64,000 bases of DNA from Ruminococcaceae bacterium UBA4871 (GCA_002399445.1 DHDR01000031.1:17026-81025), one strand, 5' to 3'. Shown: positions 1 to 8,371, counted from the stretch's first letter. Notes: generated from the sequence alone by a model not told the origin. Numbers and translations are program-made.

Positions 1-140
1 ACCTTGCCTTTTGTCTGCTCATTATCCGGCTGAACGGTGCTGTCACCGATCTTATGAAGGCCAAGAGACTGAGCAGTGGCGATCTGATCCTTCTTGGTGC
101 CGATAAGACTCTTGACCAGCTTAATTTTTACCTGTGCCAT
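1..140 (-). CDS. rpmD: 50S ribosomal protein L30, 3' part outside window
   Basis: Partial gene; the window starts inside it. The first 46 residues read as a typical bacterial L30, opening MAQVKIKLVKSLIG and containing the conserved KKDQIAT and GLHKIGD segments. L30 is a small protein of the large subunit, usually about 60 residues, so only some 15 codons are missing. It is the next gene after rpsE, 17 bases downstream, as in the standard spc operon. It lacks a complete ORF here because it runs off the edge. Confidence 0.95.
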   Translation of the reverse strand, partial: MAQVKIKLVKSLIGTKKDQIATAQSLGLHKIGDSTVQPDNEQTKGK

Positions 141-157
141 GTTGTGTTGCGCCCTCC

Positions 158-664
158 TTACAGAATTTCACTTACAGAGCGGCCGCGCAGAGCAGCGACT
201 TGCTCAGCAGTACGCAGTTTCTGCAAGCCGTCAATCGTAGCGCGCACCACGTTGCACGGATTGTTGGAGCGCAGTGCTTTGGTACGGATATCATGGATAC
301 CGACAGCTTCAATAACTGCACGCACCGGGCCGCCGGCAATTACGCCGGTACCGGGCGCAGCAGGCTTCATCAGCACGCGGCCGGCACCGTAAGCACCGAT
401 GATCTCATGCGGAATAGTTGATCCACGAGTGGCGACTTTAATGAGATTCTTCTTTGCATCTTCGATTCCCTTGCGGATTGCATCGGGAACTTCACCGGAT
501 TTGCCAATTCCGAATCCGACTGTGCCTTTGCCGTCACCAACAACTACCAGCGCGGCAAATTTGAAAATACGGCCGCCTTTTACTGTCTTGGAAACACGGT
601 TTATGGTAACAACATGCTCCTTGAACTCGTCGTCTTGTTTACGTCTTGCGTCGAATCTAGCCAA
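158..664 (-). CDS. rpsE: 30S ribosomal protein S5
   Basis: 168 residues, the normal length. The N-terminal double-stranded-RNA-binding-like domain (about 10-75) holds the GGRIFKFAALVVVGDGKG block, and the C-terminal domain has the APGTGVIAGGPVRAVIEAVG block that is nearly invariant in bacterial S5. S5 sits at the mRNA entry side of the small subunit and affects decoding accuracy. It lies 17 bases after rplR with a good ribosome site (GAGGAG) and is followed by rpmD, the standard spc order. Confidence 0.98.
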   Translation of the reverse strand: MARFDARRKQDDEFKEHVVTINRVSKTVKGGRIFKFAALVVVGDGKGTVGFGIGKSGEVPDAIRKGIEDAKKNLIKVATRGSTIPHEIIGAYGAGRVLMKPAAPGTGVIAGGPVRAVIEAVGIHDIRTKALRSNNPCNVVRATIDGLQKLRTAEQVAALRGRSVSEIL

Positions 665-681
665 TCATTTCTCCTCCTTTA

Positions 682-1041
682 TCAGAACTTGAGGCCGCCC
701 TTGCGGGCACCATCGGCCAGTTCTGCAACACGGCCGTGGAACAGATAGCCGCCGCGGTCAAACTTGACCTCTGTGATACCTTTTGCCGCAGCACGTTTTG
801 CGATCAGCTCGCCAACCTTGTGTGCAGCATCCTTATTTCCGCCGTTTCCTTCAAACTCTTTATCCAAAGTAGAAGCCGCACAAAGCGTGACTCCATTGCT
901 ATCGTCAATTACCTGCGCATAGATGTTTTTAGTAGAGCGAAACACATCAAGGCGGGGGCACTCAGGGGTGCCGGAAATTTTGCCGCGCACACGGCGGTGG
1001 CGACGCAGTCTGGCAGCATTTTTGTCAGCCTTTTTCACCAT
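682..1041 (-). CDS. rplR: 50S ribosomal protein L18
   Basis: 119 residues, normal for bacterial L18, which binds 5S rRNA together with L5. The basic N-terminus (RLRRHRRVRGKISGT), the RLDVFRSTKNIYAQVIDD strand and the C-terminal FDRGGYLFHGRVAELADGAR block are the family signature. It is between rplF and rpsE in one minus-strand run with short spacers. Nothing unusual is seen. Confidence 0.98.
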   Translation of the reverse strand: MVKKADKNAARLRRHRRVRGKISGTPECPRLDVFRSTKNIYAQVIDDSNGVTLCAASTLDKEFEGNGGNKDAAHKVGELIAKRAAAKGITEVKFDRGGYLFHGRVAELADGARKGGLKF

Positions 1042-1060
1042 TTGTAATTCACTCCTTCAC

Positions 1061-1609
1061 TTACTTCTTAGCGCCCTTGCCGGCCTTGCCTTCCTTGTGA
1101 CGGACAAATTCACCGACATAGCGGATGCCCTTGCCCTTGTAAGGCTCTGGCATGCGTTTCTCACGGACTTCTGCAGCAAACTGGCCTACCTGCTGCTTAT
1201 CAGGGCCGAGAATTGTAATCAGGTTTGTGGACGGACATTCAATTTTAATGCCCTCAACTTCCGGTACAATGACCTGATGGGAGTACCCCAAATTCATAAC
1301 CAGTTCTTTGCCCTTCTTCTGCACACGGTAACCAACACCGCGGACCTCCAGTTCCTTTTTAAAACCTTCCGTCACACCCAACACCATATTTTGAATCAGC
1401 GAACGGGTAAGTCCGTGCAAGGACTTGTTCTCTTTTGTATCGTTCGGACGAGTAACGAGGATCTCATTGCCCTCCACCGCAATCTTCATATTCGGGTGGA
1501 ATGTTTTAGTCAGAGAACCTTTGGGTCCCTTGACAGTTACAACGCTGCCGTCAACTTTTACGTCAACGCCGGCGGGAATATTTACGGGTTTTCTTCCAAT
1601 TCGAGACAT
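1061..1609 (-). CDS. rplF: 50S ribosomal protein L6
   Basis: 182 residues, two repeated L6 folds. It opens MSRIGRKPVNIP, and the second half holds the PEPYKGKGIRYVGEFVRHKEGK block that contacts 23S rRNA near the sarcin-ricin loop. The length and order (after rpsH, before rplR) are standard. The last residues GKGAKK form a short basic tail. Confidence 0.98.
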   Translation of the reverse strand: MSRIGRKPVNIPAGVDVKVDGSVVTVKGPKGSLTKTFHPNMKIAVEGNEILVTRPNDTKENKSLHGLTRSLIQNMVLGVTEGFKKELEVRGVGYRVQKKGKELVMNLGYSHQVIVPEVEGIKIECPSTNLITILGPDKQQVGQFAAEVREKRMPEPYKGKGIRYVGEFVRHKEGKAGKGAKK

Positions 1610-1624
1610 TTTTGCACCTCTTTA

Positions 1625-2023
1625 TTACCAAATAAACGCGAGGACTTCGCCGCCAATATTGGCCTTGCGTGCCTCACGGTCTGTCATAACACCGTGACTT
1701 GTGGAAATGATTGCCACACCAAGGCCTTTCATGACACGGGGCAGCTCCGCTGCACTGGAATAGATGCGCAGGCCGGGCTTGCTGACACGCTTAAGGCCAC
1801 TAATGACCGGAGCATGATCCTCTGTGTATTTTAATTCTACCTTGATAATACCCTGTTTGCCGTCTTCAGCAACTGTGAAATTCTTAACATAGCCCTCATC
1901 CTTAAGGATCTGGCAGATCGACTTCTTCATATTGGAAGCGGGGATCTCGACAGTGGCATGTTTTGCGGAACTCGCATTGCGAATGCGGGTCAACAGGTCT
2001 GCAATTGTATCTGTTATCTGCAT
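1625..2023 (-). CDS. rpsH: 30S ribosomal protein S8
   Basis: 132 residues. S8 binds helix 21 of 16S rRNA early in small-subunit assembly, and in other bacteria it is the autogenous repressor of the spc operon. The start MQITDTIADLLTRIRNA and the C-terminal motif STSHGVMTDREAR are diagnostic. It is 18 bases downstream of the short S14 gene. No S8-type repressor stem was identified by eye near rplE. Confidence 0.98.
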   Translation of the reverse strand: MQITDTIADLLTRIRNASSAKHATVEIPASNMKKSICQILKDEGYVKNFTVAEDGKQGIIKVELKYTEDHAPVISGLKRVSKPGLRIYSSAAELPRVMKGLGVAIISTSHGVMTDREARKANIGGEVLAFIW

Positions 2024-2041
2024 TCCGTTCCCTCCTTAGTT

Positions 2042-2227
2042 TTACCAGCTTGCCTTTTTCACACCCGGAATCTCGCCTTTATAGGCAAGCTCACGAAAAC
2101 AAATGCGGCAGATGCCAAACTTGCGAAGGTAGCCATGCGGCCGGCCACAAATCTTGCAGCGATTGTACTCCCGGGAGGAGTACTTTGCCGGGCGGCGTTG
2201 TTTGACTTTCATCGATTTTTTTGCCAC
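2042..2227 (-). CDS. rpsZ: 30S ribosomal protein S14, zinc-binding short form
   Basis: 61 residues, the short zinc (C+) form of S14 and not the approximately 89-residue C- form. Two CxxC pairs are visible in CKIC at about residues 24-27 and CRIC at about 40-43, enough for one Zn(II). The gene sits between rplE and rpsH, where this form is found in Gram-positive bacteria. Dependence on zinc is a known family trait; any zinc-free paralogue would be elsewhere in the genome. Confidence 0.97.
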   Translation of the reverse strand: MAKKSMKVKQRRPAKYSSREYNRCKICGRPHGYLRKFGICRICFRELAYKGEIPGVKKASW

Positions 2228-2239
2228 AGGAAACCCTCC

Positions 2240-2779
2240 TTATTTCTGAAACGGGGCGCCCATAAGTGAAAGTAATTCGCGGGCTTCCTCGTCATTTTGC
2301 GCGGTTGTGACAAAGCAGATATCCATGCCGCGTACTTTATCAATTTTATCGAATTCGATTTCTGGGAAAATCAGCTGCTCTTTCACACCGAGATTATAAT
2401 TGCCGCGGCCGTCGAAAGAGTTCGGATTAATTCCGCGGAAGTCACGCACACGGGGCAATGCAACATTGAAGAAACGATCCAGAAATTCATACATGCGGTC
2501 GCCGCGCAATGTCACTTTTAAGCCGATTTTCATGCCTTCACGCAATTTAAAGTTTGCAACGCTCTTTTTGGCTTTGCAGACTGCCGGTTTCTGACCGGTA
2601 ATAGCCCTCAAATCACTTGTGATGGAATCAATGACCTTGGAATTTTCCTTTGCTTCGCCAGCACCTACATTGATAACGATTTTGTCGAGCTGCGGGATCT
2701 GCATGACGCTCTTGTAAGAGAATTTCTTCATGAGGGCGGGCGCGACCTCGCTCTTATAGTAATCTTTGAGTCTTGCCAT
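2240..2779 (-). CDS. rplE: 50S ribosomal protein L5
   Basis: 179 residues from the ATG at 2779, chosen because a strong GGGAGGAGGA site lies just upstream and because MARLKDYYKSEV is the normal L5 start; a 12-residue upstream extension is open but not credible. L5 binds 5S rRNA and contacts the P-site tRNA. Conserved blocks are LDKIVINVGAGEA near the N-terminus, RVRDFRGINPNSFDGRGNYN in the middle, and a C-terminal GMDICFVTTAQNDEEAREL. Confidence 0.98.
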   Translation of the reverse strand: MARLKDYYKSEVAPALMKKFSYKSVMQIPQLDKIVINVGAGEAKENSKVIDSITSDLRAITGQKPAVCKAKKSVANFKLREGMKIGLKVTLRGDRMYEFLDRFFNVALPRVRDFRGINPNSFDGRGNYNLGVKEQLIFPEIEFDKIDKVRGMDICFVTTAQNDEEARELLSLMGAPFQK

Positions 2780-2796
2780 AATTTCGTCCTCCTCCC

Positions 2797-3117
2797 TTAC
2801 AACTCTTTGCCGCATTTTTTACAAATGCGGGTTTTTGTTCCGTCCGCAGCGATCTGATGGCCGACACGGGTGGGTTTCTTGCAGTTTGGACAGACAATCT
2901 GAACTTTGGAAGCATAAACAGCTCCTTCGCCCTTTACAATGCCGCCCTCATCGCCCATTTTACGGGGCTTTACATGTTTGGTAACCATATTTAATTTTTC
3001 AACAATGACCTTGCCCTCTCTTGGGCTGACAGCCAGAACTTTGCCCTGTTTGCCAACATCACGTCCAGAGAGCATCACAACAGTGTCACCGGTTTTTACA
3101 TGCACTTTATTTGCCAT
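2797..3117 (-). CDS. rplX: 50S ribosomal protein L24
   Basis: 106 residues. The N-terminal KOW motif (HVKTGDTVVMLSGRDVGKQG) is followed by a C-terminal part with two CxxC-like pairs (CPNC about 77-80 and CKKC about 99-102), which could form a small zinc ribbon as in several clostridial L24 proteins. L24 is an assembly initiator of the large subunit near the exit tunnel. It is 15 bases after rplN and 17 before rplE. Confidence 0.97.
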   Translation of the reverse strand: MANKVHVKTGDTVVMLSGRDVGKQGKVLAVSPREGKVIVEKLNMVTKHVKPRKMGDEGGIVKGEGAVYASKVQIVCPNCKKPTRVGHQIAADGTKTRICKKCGKEL

Positions 3118-3132
3118 TCCTGTGACACCTCC

Positions 3133-3501
3133 TTAAAGCACTTCCGGGGCAAGACTCAAAATCTTCATATAGTCGTGGTCACGCAGTTCACGTGCCACAG
3201 GCCCAAAGATACGGGTTCCCCTAGGATTTTTATCATCTTTAATCAGGACGGCTGCATTCTCATCAAAGCGGATGTAGCTGCCGTCCTCGCGGCGAACGCC
3301 GGAGGCGGTGCGGACAACAACCGCCTTCACGACGTCGCCTTTCTTCACAGTTCCGCCCGGAGTCGCTTTCTTCACAGAAGCGACCACGACATCGCCGATA
3401 TTTGCATACCTTCTGCCGGTTCCTCCAAGCACGCGGATGCACATAAGTTGCTTCGCGCCGGTGTTATCGGCAACATTGAGGTAAGTCTGCTGTTGAATCA
3501 C
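3133..3501 (-). CDS. rplN: 50S ribosomal protein L14
   Basis: 122 residues, exactly the usual length. It starts MIQQQTYLNVADNTGAK and ends with RDHDYMKILSLAPEVL, both nearly invariant. L14 lies at the subunit interface and contacts 16S rRNA through an intersubunit bridge. It follows rpsQ by 30 bases, with a clear GGAGG site. Confidence 0.98.
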   Translation of the reverse strand: MIQQQTYLNVADNTGAKQLMCIRVLGGTGRRYANIGDVVVASVKKATPGGTVKKGDVVKAVVVRTASGVRREDGSYIRFDENAAVLIKDDKNPRGTRIFGPVARELRDHDYMKILSLAPEVL

Positions 3502-3531
3502 AGTGCGTTCCTCCTTTGCATGGGCAAAGAT

Positions 3532-3792
3532 TTACTTCGCCTTTTCGATAATCTCCACAAGACGCCACCGCTTTTGTTTGCTGAGCGGGCGGGTCTCCAT
3601 CACACGCACGCGGTCACCGATATTGCACTCGTTTTTCTCGTCATGTGCCTTCAGCTTAACAGTACGTTTAATAATTTTATTATACAATGGATGCTTGACG
3701 CTGTCCTTGATGGCAACGACAACTGTCTTGTCCATTTTATTGCTGACAACAGTGCCAACCTCTGTTTTCCGGTTGTTTCTCTGTTCGCTCAC
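3532..3792 (-). CDS. rpsQ: 30S ribosomal protein S17
   Basis: 86 residues, an OB-fold primary 16S rRNA-binding protein. The family blocks KTEVGTVVSNKMDKTVVV and KLKAHDEKNECNIGDRVRVMETRPLSK are intact. It lies between rpmC and rplN in the usual order with an 18-base spacer from rpmC. Nothing unusual. Confidence 0.98.
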   Translation of the reverse strand: MSEQRNNRKTEVGTVVSNKMDKTVVVAIKDSVKHPLYNKIIKRTVKLKAHDEKNECNIGDRVRVMETRPLSKQKRWRLVEIIEKAK

Positions 3793-3810
3793 GATGTTCC
3801 CTCCTTCCGG

Positions 3811-4017
3811 TTACGCGTTTGCGCTGTTTTTAAGTTCATTAGCGCGCAAAACGGTCTTAATGCGGGCAATGTCCTTCTTAACAGCGGAAATACGCATCGG
3901 GTTGTTGAGCTGGTTAATCGCAAGCTGGAAACGGAGGTTAAAGAGCTCCTCTTTCAGGTCCTTGAGCTTGCTCTCAAGCTCTGCAGTTGTCATTTCTCGA
4001 ACTTCAGAAGCTTTCAT
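3811..4017 (-). CDS. rpmC: 50S ribosomal protein L29
   Basis: 68 residues forming the typical two-helix L29 (MKASEVREMTTAELESKL, then KEELFNLRFQLA and a basic second helix). L29 sits at the tunnel exit, where trigger factor and SRP dock. It overlaps the end of rplP by four bases (ATGA), so the two genes are likely translationally coupled. Confidence 0.98.
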   Translation of the reverse strand: MKASEVREMTTAELESKLKDLKEELFNLRFQLAINQLNNPMRISAVKKDIARIKTVLRANELKNSANA

Positions 4018-4439
4018 GACTGGGCAACCTCCTTCTCCTTTGCAACTGCCTTCGTTTTGATAGGCAGTTTGCTTGCCGCCAGGCGCAGTGCCTCACGCGC
4101 AGTCGCTTCCGGCACACCACCGATTTCAAACATGACGCGGCCGGGCTTTACGACAGCCACCCAGTACTCCGGTGCGCCTTTACCTTTACCCATTCGGGTT
4201 TCAAGCGGTTTCTTTGTAAAAGGCTTGTCGGGAAAAATTTTGATCCAGACCTGACCGAAACGCTTACAGTAACGGGTCATGGCCACACGGGCGGCCTCGA
4301 TCTGGTTTGCAGTGATCCATGCAGGCTCCAGTGCCTGAAGACCATAATCACCGTACGTCACCTTATTGCCGCGATAAGCTTTGCCAGTCATGCGGCCGCG
4401 GTGAACTCTGCGGTATTTCACGCGTTTAGGCATTAACAT
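4014..4439 (-). CDS. rplP: 50S ribosomal protein L16
   Basis: 141 residues; the start MLMPKRVKYRRVHRGRM is the standard L16 N-terminus. The conserved KVWIKIFPDKPFTKKP-like block and GKGKGAPEYWVAVVKPG loop, which reaches toward the A-site tRNA, are present. The gene overlaps rpsC by one base and rpmC by four, showing tight coupling within the operon. Confidence 0.98.
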   Translation of the reverse strand: MLMPKRVKYRRVHRGRMTGKAYRGNKVTYGDYGLQALEPAWITANQIEAARVAMTRYCKRFGQVWIKIFPDKPFTKKPLETRMGKGKGAPEYWVAVVKPGRVMFEIGGVPEATAREALRLAASKLPIKTKAVAKEKEVAQS

Positions 4440-5146
4440 TATTTGCGGCCTCCTTCCCGGCGGGACGAACGGCGGTCACTGCGCTGCTCTGAACGGCTGG
4501 CAGTGTTGCGGCGGTTGTCATGCAAAACTTCGCCCCGATAAATCCAAACTTTTACGCCGATGCGGCCATAGGTAGTGGCTGCTTCTGCAAAGCCATAGTC
4601 GATATCGGCACGCAGAGTCTGCAGCGGAATCGTTCCGTCGTGGTACTGCTCCCTGCGGGCAATTTCCGCACCGCCGAGGCGGCCCGAAACCTGCGTTTTG
4701 ATTCCTTTTGCGCCGAGCTTCATGGCACGGCCGATACATTGCTTCATTGCGCGGCGGAAAGAGGTACGCTTCTCCAGCTGCTGAGCGATGTTTTCGGCAA
4801 CGAGCTGTGCATTCAGGTCAGGTGATTTTACTTCAATAATATTGATAGTAACAGGTTTACCCAATGCCTTCTCGCACTGTACACGGAGCTTCTCAATCTC
4901 AGCTCCGCCTTTGCCGATGACCATGCCCGGCTTTGCGCAGTGGATATGAATACGAACTTTTGATGCATCACGCTCAATTTCGATCTCCGGGACACCAGCG
5001 GCATATAACTGCTTTTTGAGCATTTTACGCAGGTTGTAATCTTCCACCAGCGTGTCGCCAAAATCTTTCGAATTGACAAACCAGCGGGAGTCCCAATTTT
5101 TGATAACACCGACACGTAAACCGTGCGGATTAACTTTCTGGCCCAT
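4439..5146 (-). CDS. rpsC: 30S ribosomal protein S3
   Basis: 235 residues. N-terminal MGQKVNPHGLRVGVIKNWDS, a KH type-2 domain with the GxxG element MVIGKGGAEIEKL, then the C-terminal S3 domain (VSGRLGGAEIARRE, GIKVWIYRGE-like). S3 lines the mRNA entry tunnel and takes part in helicase activity. The last about 22 residues are Arg/Ser-rich and disordered-looking, somewhat longer than minimal S3 proteins but common in Clostridia. Confidence 0.98.
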   Translation of the reverse strand: MGQKVNPHGLRVGVIKNWDSRWFVNSKDFGDTLVEDYNLRKMLKKQLYAAGVPEIEIERDASKVRIHIHCAKPGMVIGKGGAEIEKLRVQCEKALGKPVTINIIEVKSPDLNAQLVAENIAQQLEKRTSFRRAMKQCIGRAMKLGAKGIKTQVSGRLGGAEIARREQYHDGTIPLQTLRADIDYGFAEAATTYGRIGVKVWIYRGEVLHDNRRNTASRSEQRSDRRSSRREGGRK

Positions 5147-5164
5147 TGTGTAACCTCCTCTGAT

Positions 5165-5509
5165 TTATTCCTTTTCTTTGAGCACCAGCGTCACGTGAGA
5201 AGTCCTTTTCAGGATACGGTACGCGCGGCCCTGAGCCCGCGGACGGATGCGTTTGAGGATCGGGCCCGGGCACGCGTAACATTCAGACACGTACAGGCGG
5301 GACAAGTCCATGCTGTTATTGTTTTCAGCATTTGCCATAGCCGACTTGAGCAATTTTACCAGATACTCGGATGCGGCCTTGGGCGTATTCTGAAGGATAG
5401 CCATTGCTTCATCCACCGGCTTGTTGCGAATCAGGTCCAGCACGATGGACATTTTTCGTGGGGAAATACGGGCGTATTTCAGGTTAGCCCTTGCTTCCAT
5501 TTGATACAC
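5165..5509 (-). CDS. rplV: 50S ribosomal protein L22
   Basis: 114 residues. L22 has a globular domain and a long beta-hairpin that lines the exit tunnel; the hairpin tip region GPILKRIRPRAQGRAYRILKR is intact. Length and order (after rpsS, before rpsC) are standard. No macrolide-resistance-type insertion or deletion is evident in the hairpin by eye. Confidence 0.97.
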   Translation of the reverse strand: MYQMEARANLKYARISPRKMSIVLDLIRNKPVDEAMAILQNTPKAASEYLVKLLKSAMANAENNNSMDLSRLYVSECYACPGPILKRIRPRAQGRAYRILKRTSHVTLVLKEKE

Positions 5510-5521
5510 TCCTTTCAGCCG

Positions 5522-5821
5522 TTATTTTGCGGGCGTTGTTGTCGTTGGGGCAGTAGTTGTTTTGCTGCCTGAATGACCTTTAAAAGTCCGGGTAGGTGCA
5601 AATTCGCCAAGGCGATGGCCCACCATATCTTCTGTAATATAAACCGGCACATGCTTGCGGCCGTCATGCACTGCAATGGTATGACCGACAAAATCCGGGA
5701 AAATGATGGATGCGCGGCTCCAGGTCTTAACGATCTTCTTCTCGCCGGAAGCATTCATCGCTTGGATCCTCTTCAGCAGACCAGGCTCTACAAAAGGGCC
5801 TTTTTTTAAGCTTCTGCTCAT
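5522..5821 (-). CDS. rpsS: 30S ribosomal protein S19
   Basis: 99 residues. Core S19 motifs are all present: MSRSLKKGPFVEPGLL, the SRASIIFPDFVGHTIAVHDGRKHVPVYI strand block and the HRLGEFAPTRTFKGHSG segment. The protein continues for about 12 residues past the usual C-terminus as a threonine- and proline-rich tail (TTTAPTTTTPAK), which is low complexity and probably disordered. S19 sits in the small-subunit head with S13. Confidence 0.97.
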   Translation of the reverse strand: MSRSLKKGPFVEPGLLKRIQAMNASGEKKIVKTWSRASIIFPDFVGHTIAVHDGRKHVPVYITEDMVGHRLGEFAPTRTFKGHSGSKTTTAPTTTTPAK

Positions 5822-5846
5822 AATTTAAGCTCCTTTCTTGATAACC

Positions 5847-6680
5847 TTATTTGCCATTTCTGCGCTTCACGATCAGCTTATCAGAAGCCTTGTGATGCGC
5901 ACGGGTCTTATAACCGAGTGCGGGCTTGCCCCACGGGGTCATTGGACCCGGATGGCCAATCGGAGCTTTCCCTTCGCCGCCGCCGTGCGGATGGTCATTT
6001 GGGTTCATAACAGAACCGCGGACAGTCGGGCGCCAACCCATGTGACGTTTGCGTCCGGCTTTACCGATCTTAACATTTTCATGATCGATATTGCTGACCT
6101 GTCCGATTGTTGCCATGCATTCTTCCGGCACATTGCGGAGTTCACCGGAAGGCAGGCGAAGCAATGCCATGCCATTTTCCTTTGCCATCAGCTGTGCCAT
6201 AATTCCTGCGGCACGTGCAAGCTGAGCACCCTTTCCGGGATACAGCTCAATATTGTGGATATAGGTACCAGTGGGAATACTGGAAAGCGGAAGTGCATTG
6301 CCGGGTTTAATATCGGCACCTGCACCAGCCACAACAGTATCGCCCACTTTCATACCATGCGGAGCAAGGATATATGCCTTTTCGCCGTCTTCGTACTGCA
6401 GCAATGCAATAAAGGCAGAACGGTTTGGATCATACTCGATGCTCTGCACAGTAGCAGGCACATCCGTTTTCTGCCGCTTAAAATCGATTATGCGGTATTT
6501 CGTGCGGTTTCCACCGCCACGGTGGCGGACGGTAATGCGGCCGTAGCTGTTACGGCCTGTGGTCTTTTTATTGGTGTCCAGCAGGCTTTTTTCTGGGCTT
6601 TTTTTGGAAAGTCCCGAATAATCCGTCACAGACATGTTGCGGCGGGACGGCGTGCTGGCAGTATAGTTCTTGGTAGCCAT
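5847..6680 (-). CDS. rplB: 50S ribosomal protein L2
   Basis: 277 residues, normal length. L2 is a primary 23S rRNA-binding protein needed for subunit association and peptidyl-transferase function. The SH3-like N-terminal domain (GRNSYGRITVRHRGGGNRTKY) and the C-terminal VRGSVMNPNDHPHGGGEGK block with the functionally important histidine are intact. The spacer between this gene and rplW upstream is 118 bases, long for this operon, and contains a small hairpin. Confidence 0.98.
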   Translation of the reverse strand: MATKNYTASTPSRRNMSVTDYSGLSKKSPEKSLLDTNKKTTGRNSYGRITVRHRGGGNRTKYRIIDFKRQKTDVPATVQSIEYDPNRSAFIALLQYEDGEKAYILAPHGMKVGDTVVAGAGADIKPGNALPLSSIPTGTYIHNIELYPGKGAQLARAAGIMAQLMAKENGMALLRLPSGELRNVPEECMATIGQVSNIDHENVKIGKAGRKRHMGWRPTVRGSVMNPNDHPHGGGEGKAPIGHPGPMTPWGKPALGYKTRAHHKASDKLIVKRRNGK

Positions 6681-6798
6681 TCTCTGGTTTCACACTCCTT
6701 AAACTTGGCTTTGCGGGGCTTAGTTCTTAACTGACCGGCGGCTGAGCAAGTACCCAGCCGTGCCCCTTATTTGCCGGAAAGCGCAATTGCTCTGCGGA

Positions 6799-7089
6799 TT
6801 AAAGCATTCCATCAAAGAACTCGATGGTCTTGCTGTCTTCTGTCAGAGAAACAGTGGCTTTCTTCCAGGATGGGGTGAAACCCTGACTGCGGCCCTGACG
6901 GCGCAGATGGCCGCGGACATGCAGGGTATTCACTTTGCGCACTTTTACACCGAAGAGTTCCTCAACAGCGTGTTTGATGTCAATTTTGGTTGCATCCGGT
7001 GCGACCTGGAACGTATAAGCTTTGTTTGCAATCCCCTTCATGGATTTCTCCGAAATGATGGGGCGCAAAATGATCTCATGTGCAGTCAT
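6799..7089 (-). CDS. rplW: 50S ribosomal protein L23
   Basis: 96 residues, with the start MTAHEIILRPIISEKSM typical of L23. L23 forms the main docking site at the tunnel exit for trigger factor, SRP and the translocon. The conserved IDIKHAVEELFGVKVRKVNTL block and RRQGRSQGFTPSWKKA loop are intact. It shares one base with the end of rplD. Confidence 0.97.
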   Translation of the reverse strand: MTAHEIILRPIISEKSMKGIANKAYTFQVAPDATKIDIKHAVEELFGVKVRKVNTLHVRGHLRRQGRSQGFTPSWKKATVSLTEDSKTIEFFDGML

Positions 7090-7712
7090 TATGCATATAC
7101 CTCCTCGATCTGTGCCACGGCATCTTTCACGACAATAAATTTGTCTGCATTAAGAATGTCGTAAACATTGAGGGTGTTGGTCAGGGCAGTCTTCACACCC
7201 GGAATATTGTGGGCGGAAGCAATTACGGTTTTGTCGTTCTGCGGCAGAACCAGCAGAACTTTTTTCTCTGCATCCAGTACTTTAAGCATATCGGCTACAG
7301 CTTTGGTCTTGTAGGAATCCAGCGAGATGCTGTCAAGAACAATCATCTCATTATCTTTCACTTTGCTGGAAAGAGCAGACTTCATCGCCAGACGGCGGAC
7401 TTTTTTATTTAAGGTGTAACTGTAATCACGCGGCTTCGGCGCAAAGACAATTCCGCCGTGGGTCCACTGGGGAGCCCGCGTGGAGCCTTGGCGTGCATGG
7501 CCGGTACCCTTCTGGCGCCACGGCTTTCTGCCACCGCCGGAAACCTCGCTGCGGGTCAGTGCACTCTGCGTACCCTGACGGCGGTTTGCGAGCTGGTTCT
7601 TTACCACGTCATGCATAACGTTGACGTTGGGTTCGATGCCAAACACGGCATCAGACAGGTCAATCTTTCCAACTTCTTTCCCTGTCATATCTTTCACTGC
7701 GATTGTAGGCAT
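7089..7712 (-). CDS. rplD: 50S ribosomal protein L4
   Basis: 207 residues. L4 has a globular domain and a long loop reaching the exit tunnel; the loop sequence GGGRKPWRQKGTGHARQGS is intact. In enterobacteria L4 also represses its own S10 operon by acting on the leader, and in this window the operon again has a long structured leader, so L4 is the obvious candidate ligand (inference). Normal spacing to rplC (17 bases). Confidence 0.98.
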   Translation of the reverse strand: MPTIAVKDMTGKEVGKIDLSDAVFGIEPNVNVMHDVVKNQLANRRQGTQSALTRSEVSGGGRKPWRQKGTGHARQGSTRAPQWTHGGIVFAPKPRDYSYTLNKKVRRLAMKSALSSKVKDNEMIVLDSISLDSYKTKAVADMLKVLDAEKKVLLVLPQNDKTVIASAHNIPGVKTALTNTLNVYDILNADKFIVVKDAVAQIEEVYA

Positions 7713-7729
7713 TGCGGTTCCTCCTTCCC

Positions 7730-8371
7730 TTACGCTTTCTTCGCTTTGACGCTGTCGCGGATACAGACGATTCCGCCGTTCGGGCCCGGAACAGCGCCCT
7801 TAATGGCAATCAGATTATTTTCTGCGTCCACTTTAGCCACTGTCAGGTTCTGCACAGTGGAAGTGACGGCGCCCAGATGTCCGGAACGGTGCTTGCCCGG
7901 AAAAACGCGGGACGGGTCAGAACAGCAGCCTGTGGAACCGCCCATGCGGGCCACAGGGCCTGTGCCGTGGGATTCCTTCAAGCGGCCGAAATTCCAGCGT
8001 TTCACAACGCCGGCCCAGCCTTTGCCCTTACTGGTTCCCTGTACATCGACGCGGTCACCTTCCGCAAAGATGTCGGCCTTGACAATATCGCCGACATTCA
8101 TAGCGGAAGTATCGTTCAGCCGAAATTCACGCAGGGTCTTCTTCGGGGCAACATCGCCCTTGTCGAAATGGCCCTTTAAGGGTTTGTTCACGCGCTGTGC
8201 TTTCAGCTCGCCAAAACCAAGCTGGACACTCTGGTAACCGTCATTTTCAACGGTTTTCTTCTGGGTGACTGCGCAGGGGCCCGCCTCGATTACGGTAACC
8301 GGAACGACATTGCCCTGTGCATCGAAGATCTGCGTCATACCGATCTTCTTGCCGATAATTCCTTTTTGCAT
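7730..8371 (-). CDS. rplC: 50S ribosomal protein L3
   Basis: 213 residues from the ATG at 8371, preceded by a TAGGAGGA site; MQKGIIGKKIGMTQIFD is the canonical L3 start, so the 33 codons open further upstream are rejected. L3 is a primary assembly protein that reaches the peptidyl-transferase centre through its loop; the ESHGTGPVARMGGSTG-containing segment is present. A 114-base spacer with hairpins separates it from rpsJ. Confidence 0.98.
   Translation of the reverse strand: MQKGIIGKKIGMTQIFDAQGNVVPVTVIEAGPCAVTQKKTVENDGYQSVQLGFGELKAQRVNKPLKGHFDKGDVAPKKTLREFRLNDTSAMNVGDIVKADIFAEGDRVDVQGTSKGKGWAGVVKRWNFGRLKESHGTGPVARMGGSTGCCSDPSRVFPGKHRSGHLGAVTSTVQNLTVAKVDAENNLIAIKGAVPGPNGGIVCIRDSVKAKKA

Noticed and set aside
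3100..4254. Plus-strand ORF of 384 residues across S14-L16 genes
   Set aside because: It lies antisense to five intact ribosomal protein genes and has no family features; it is a frame shadow in GC-balanced coding DNA.
5838..6734. Plus-strand ORF of 298 residues over rplB
   Set aside because: Antisense shadow of L2; rich in Cys/His/Ser and without a ribosome site.
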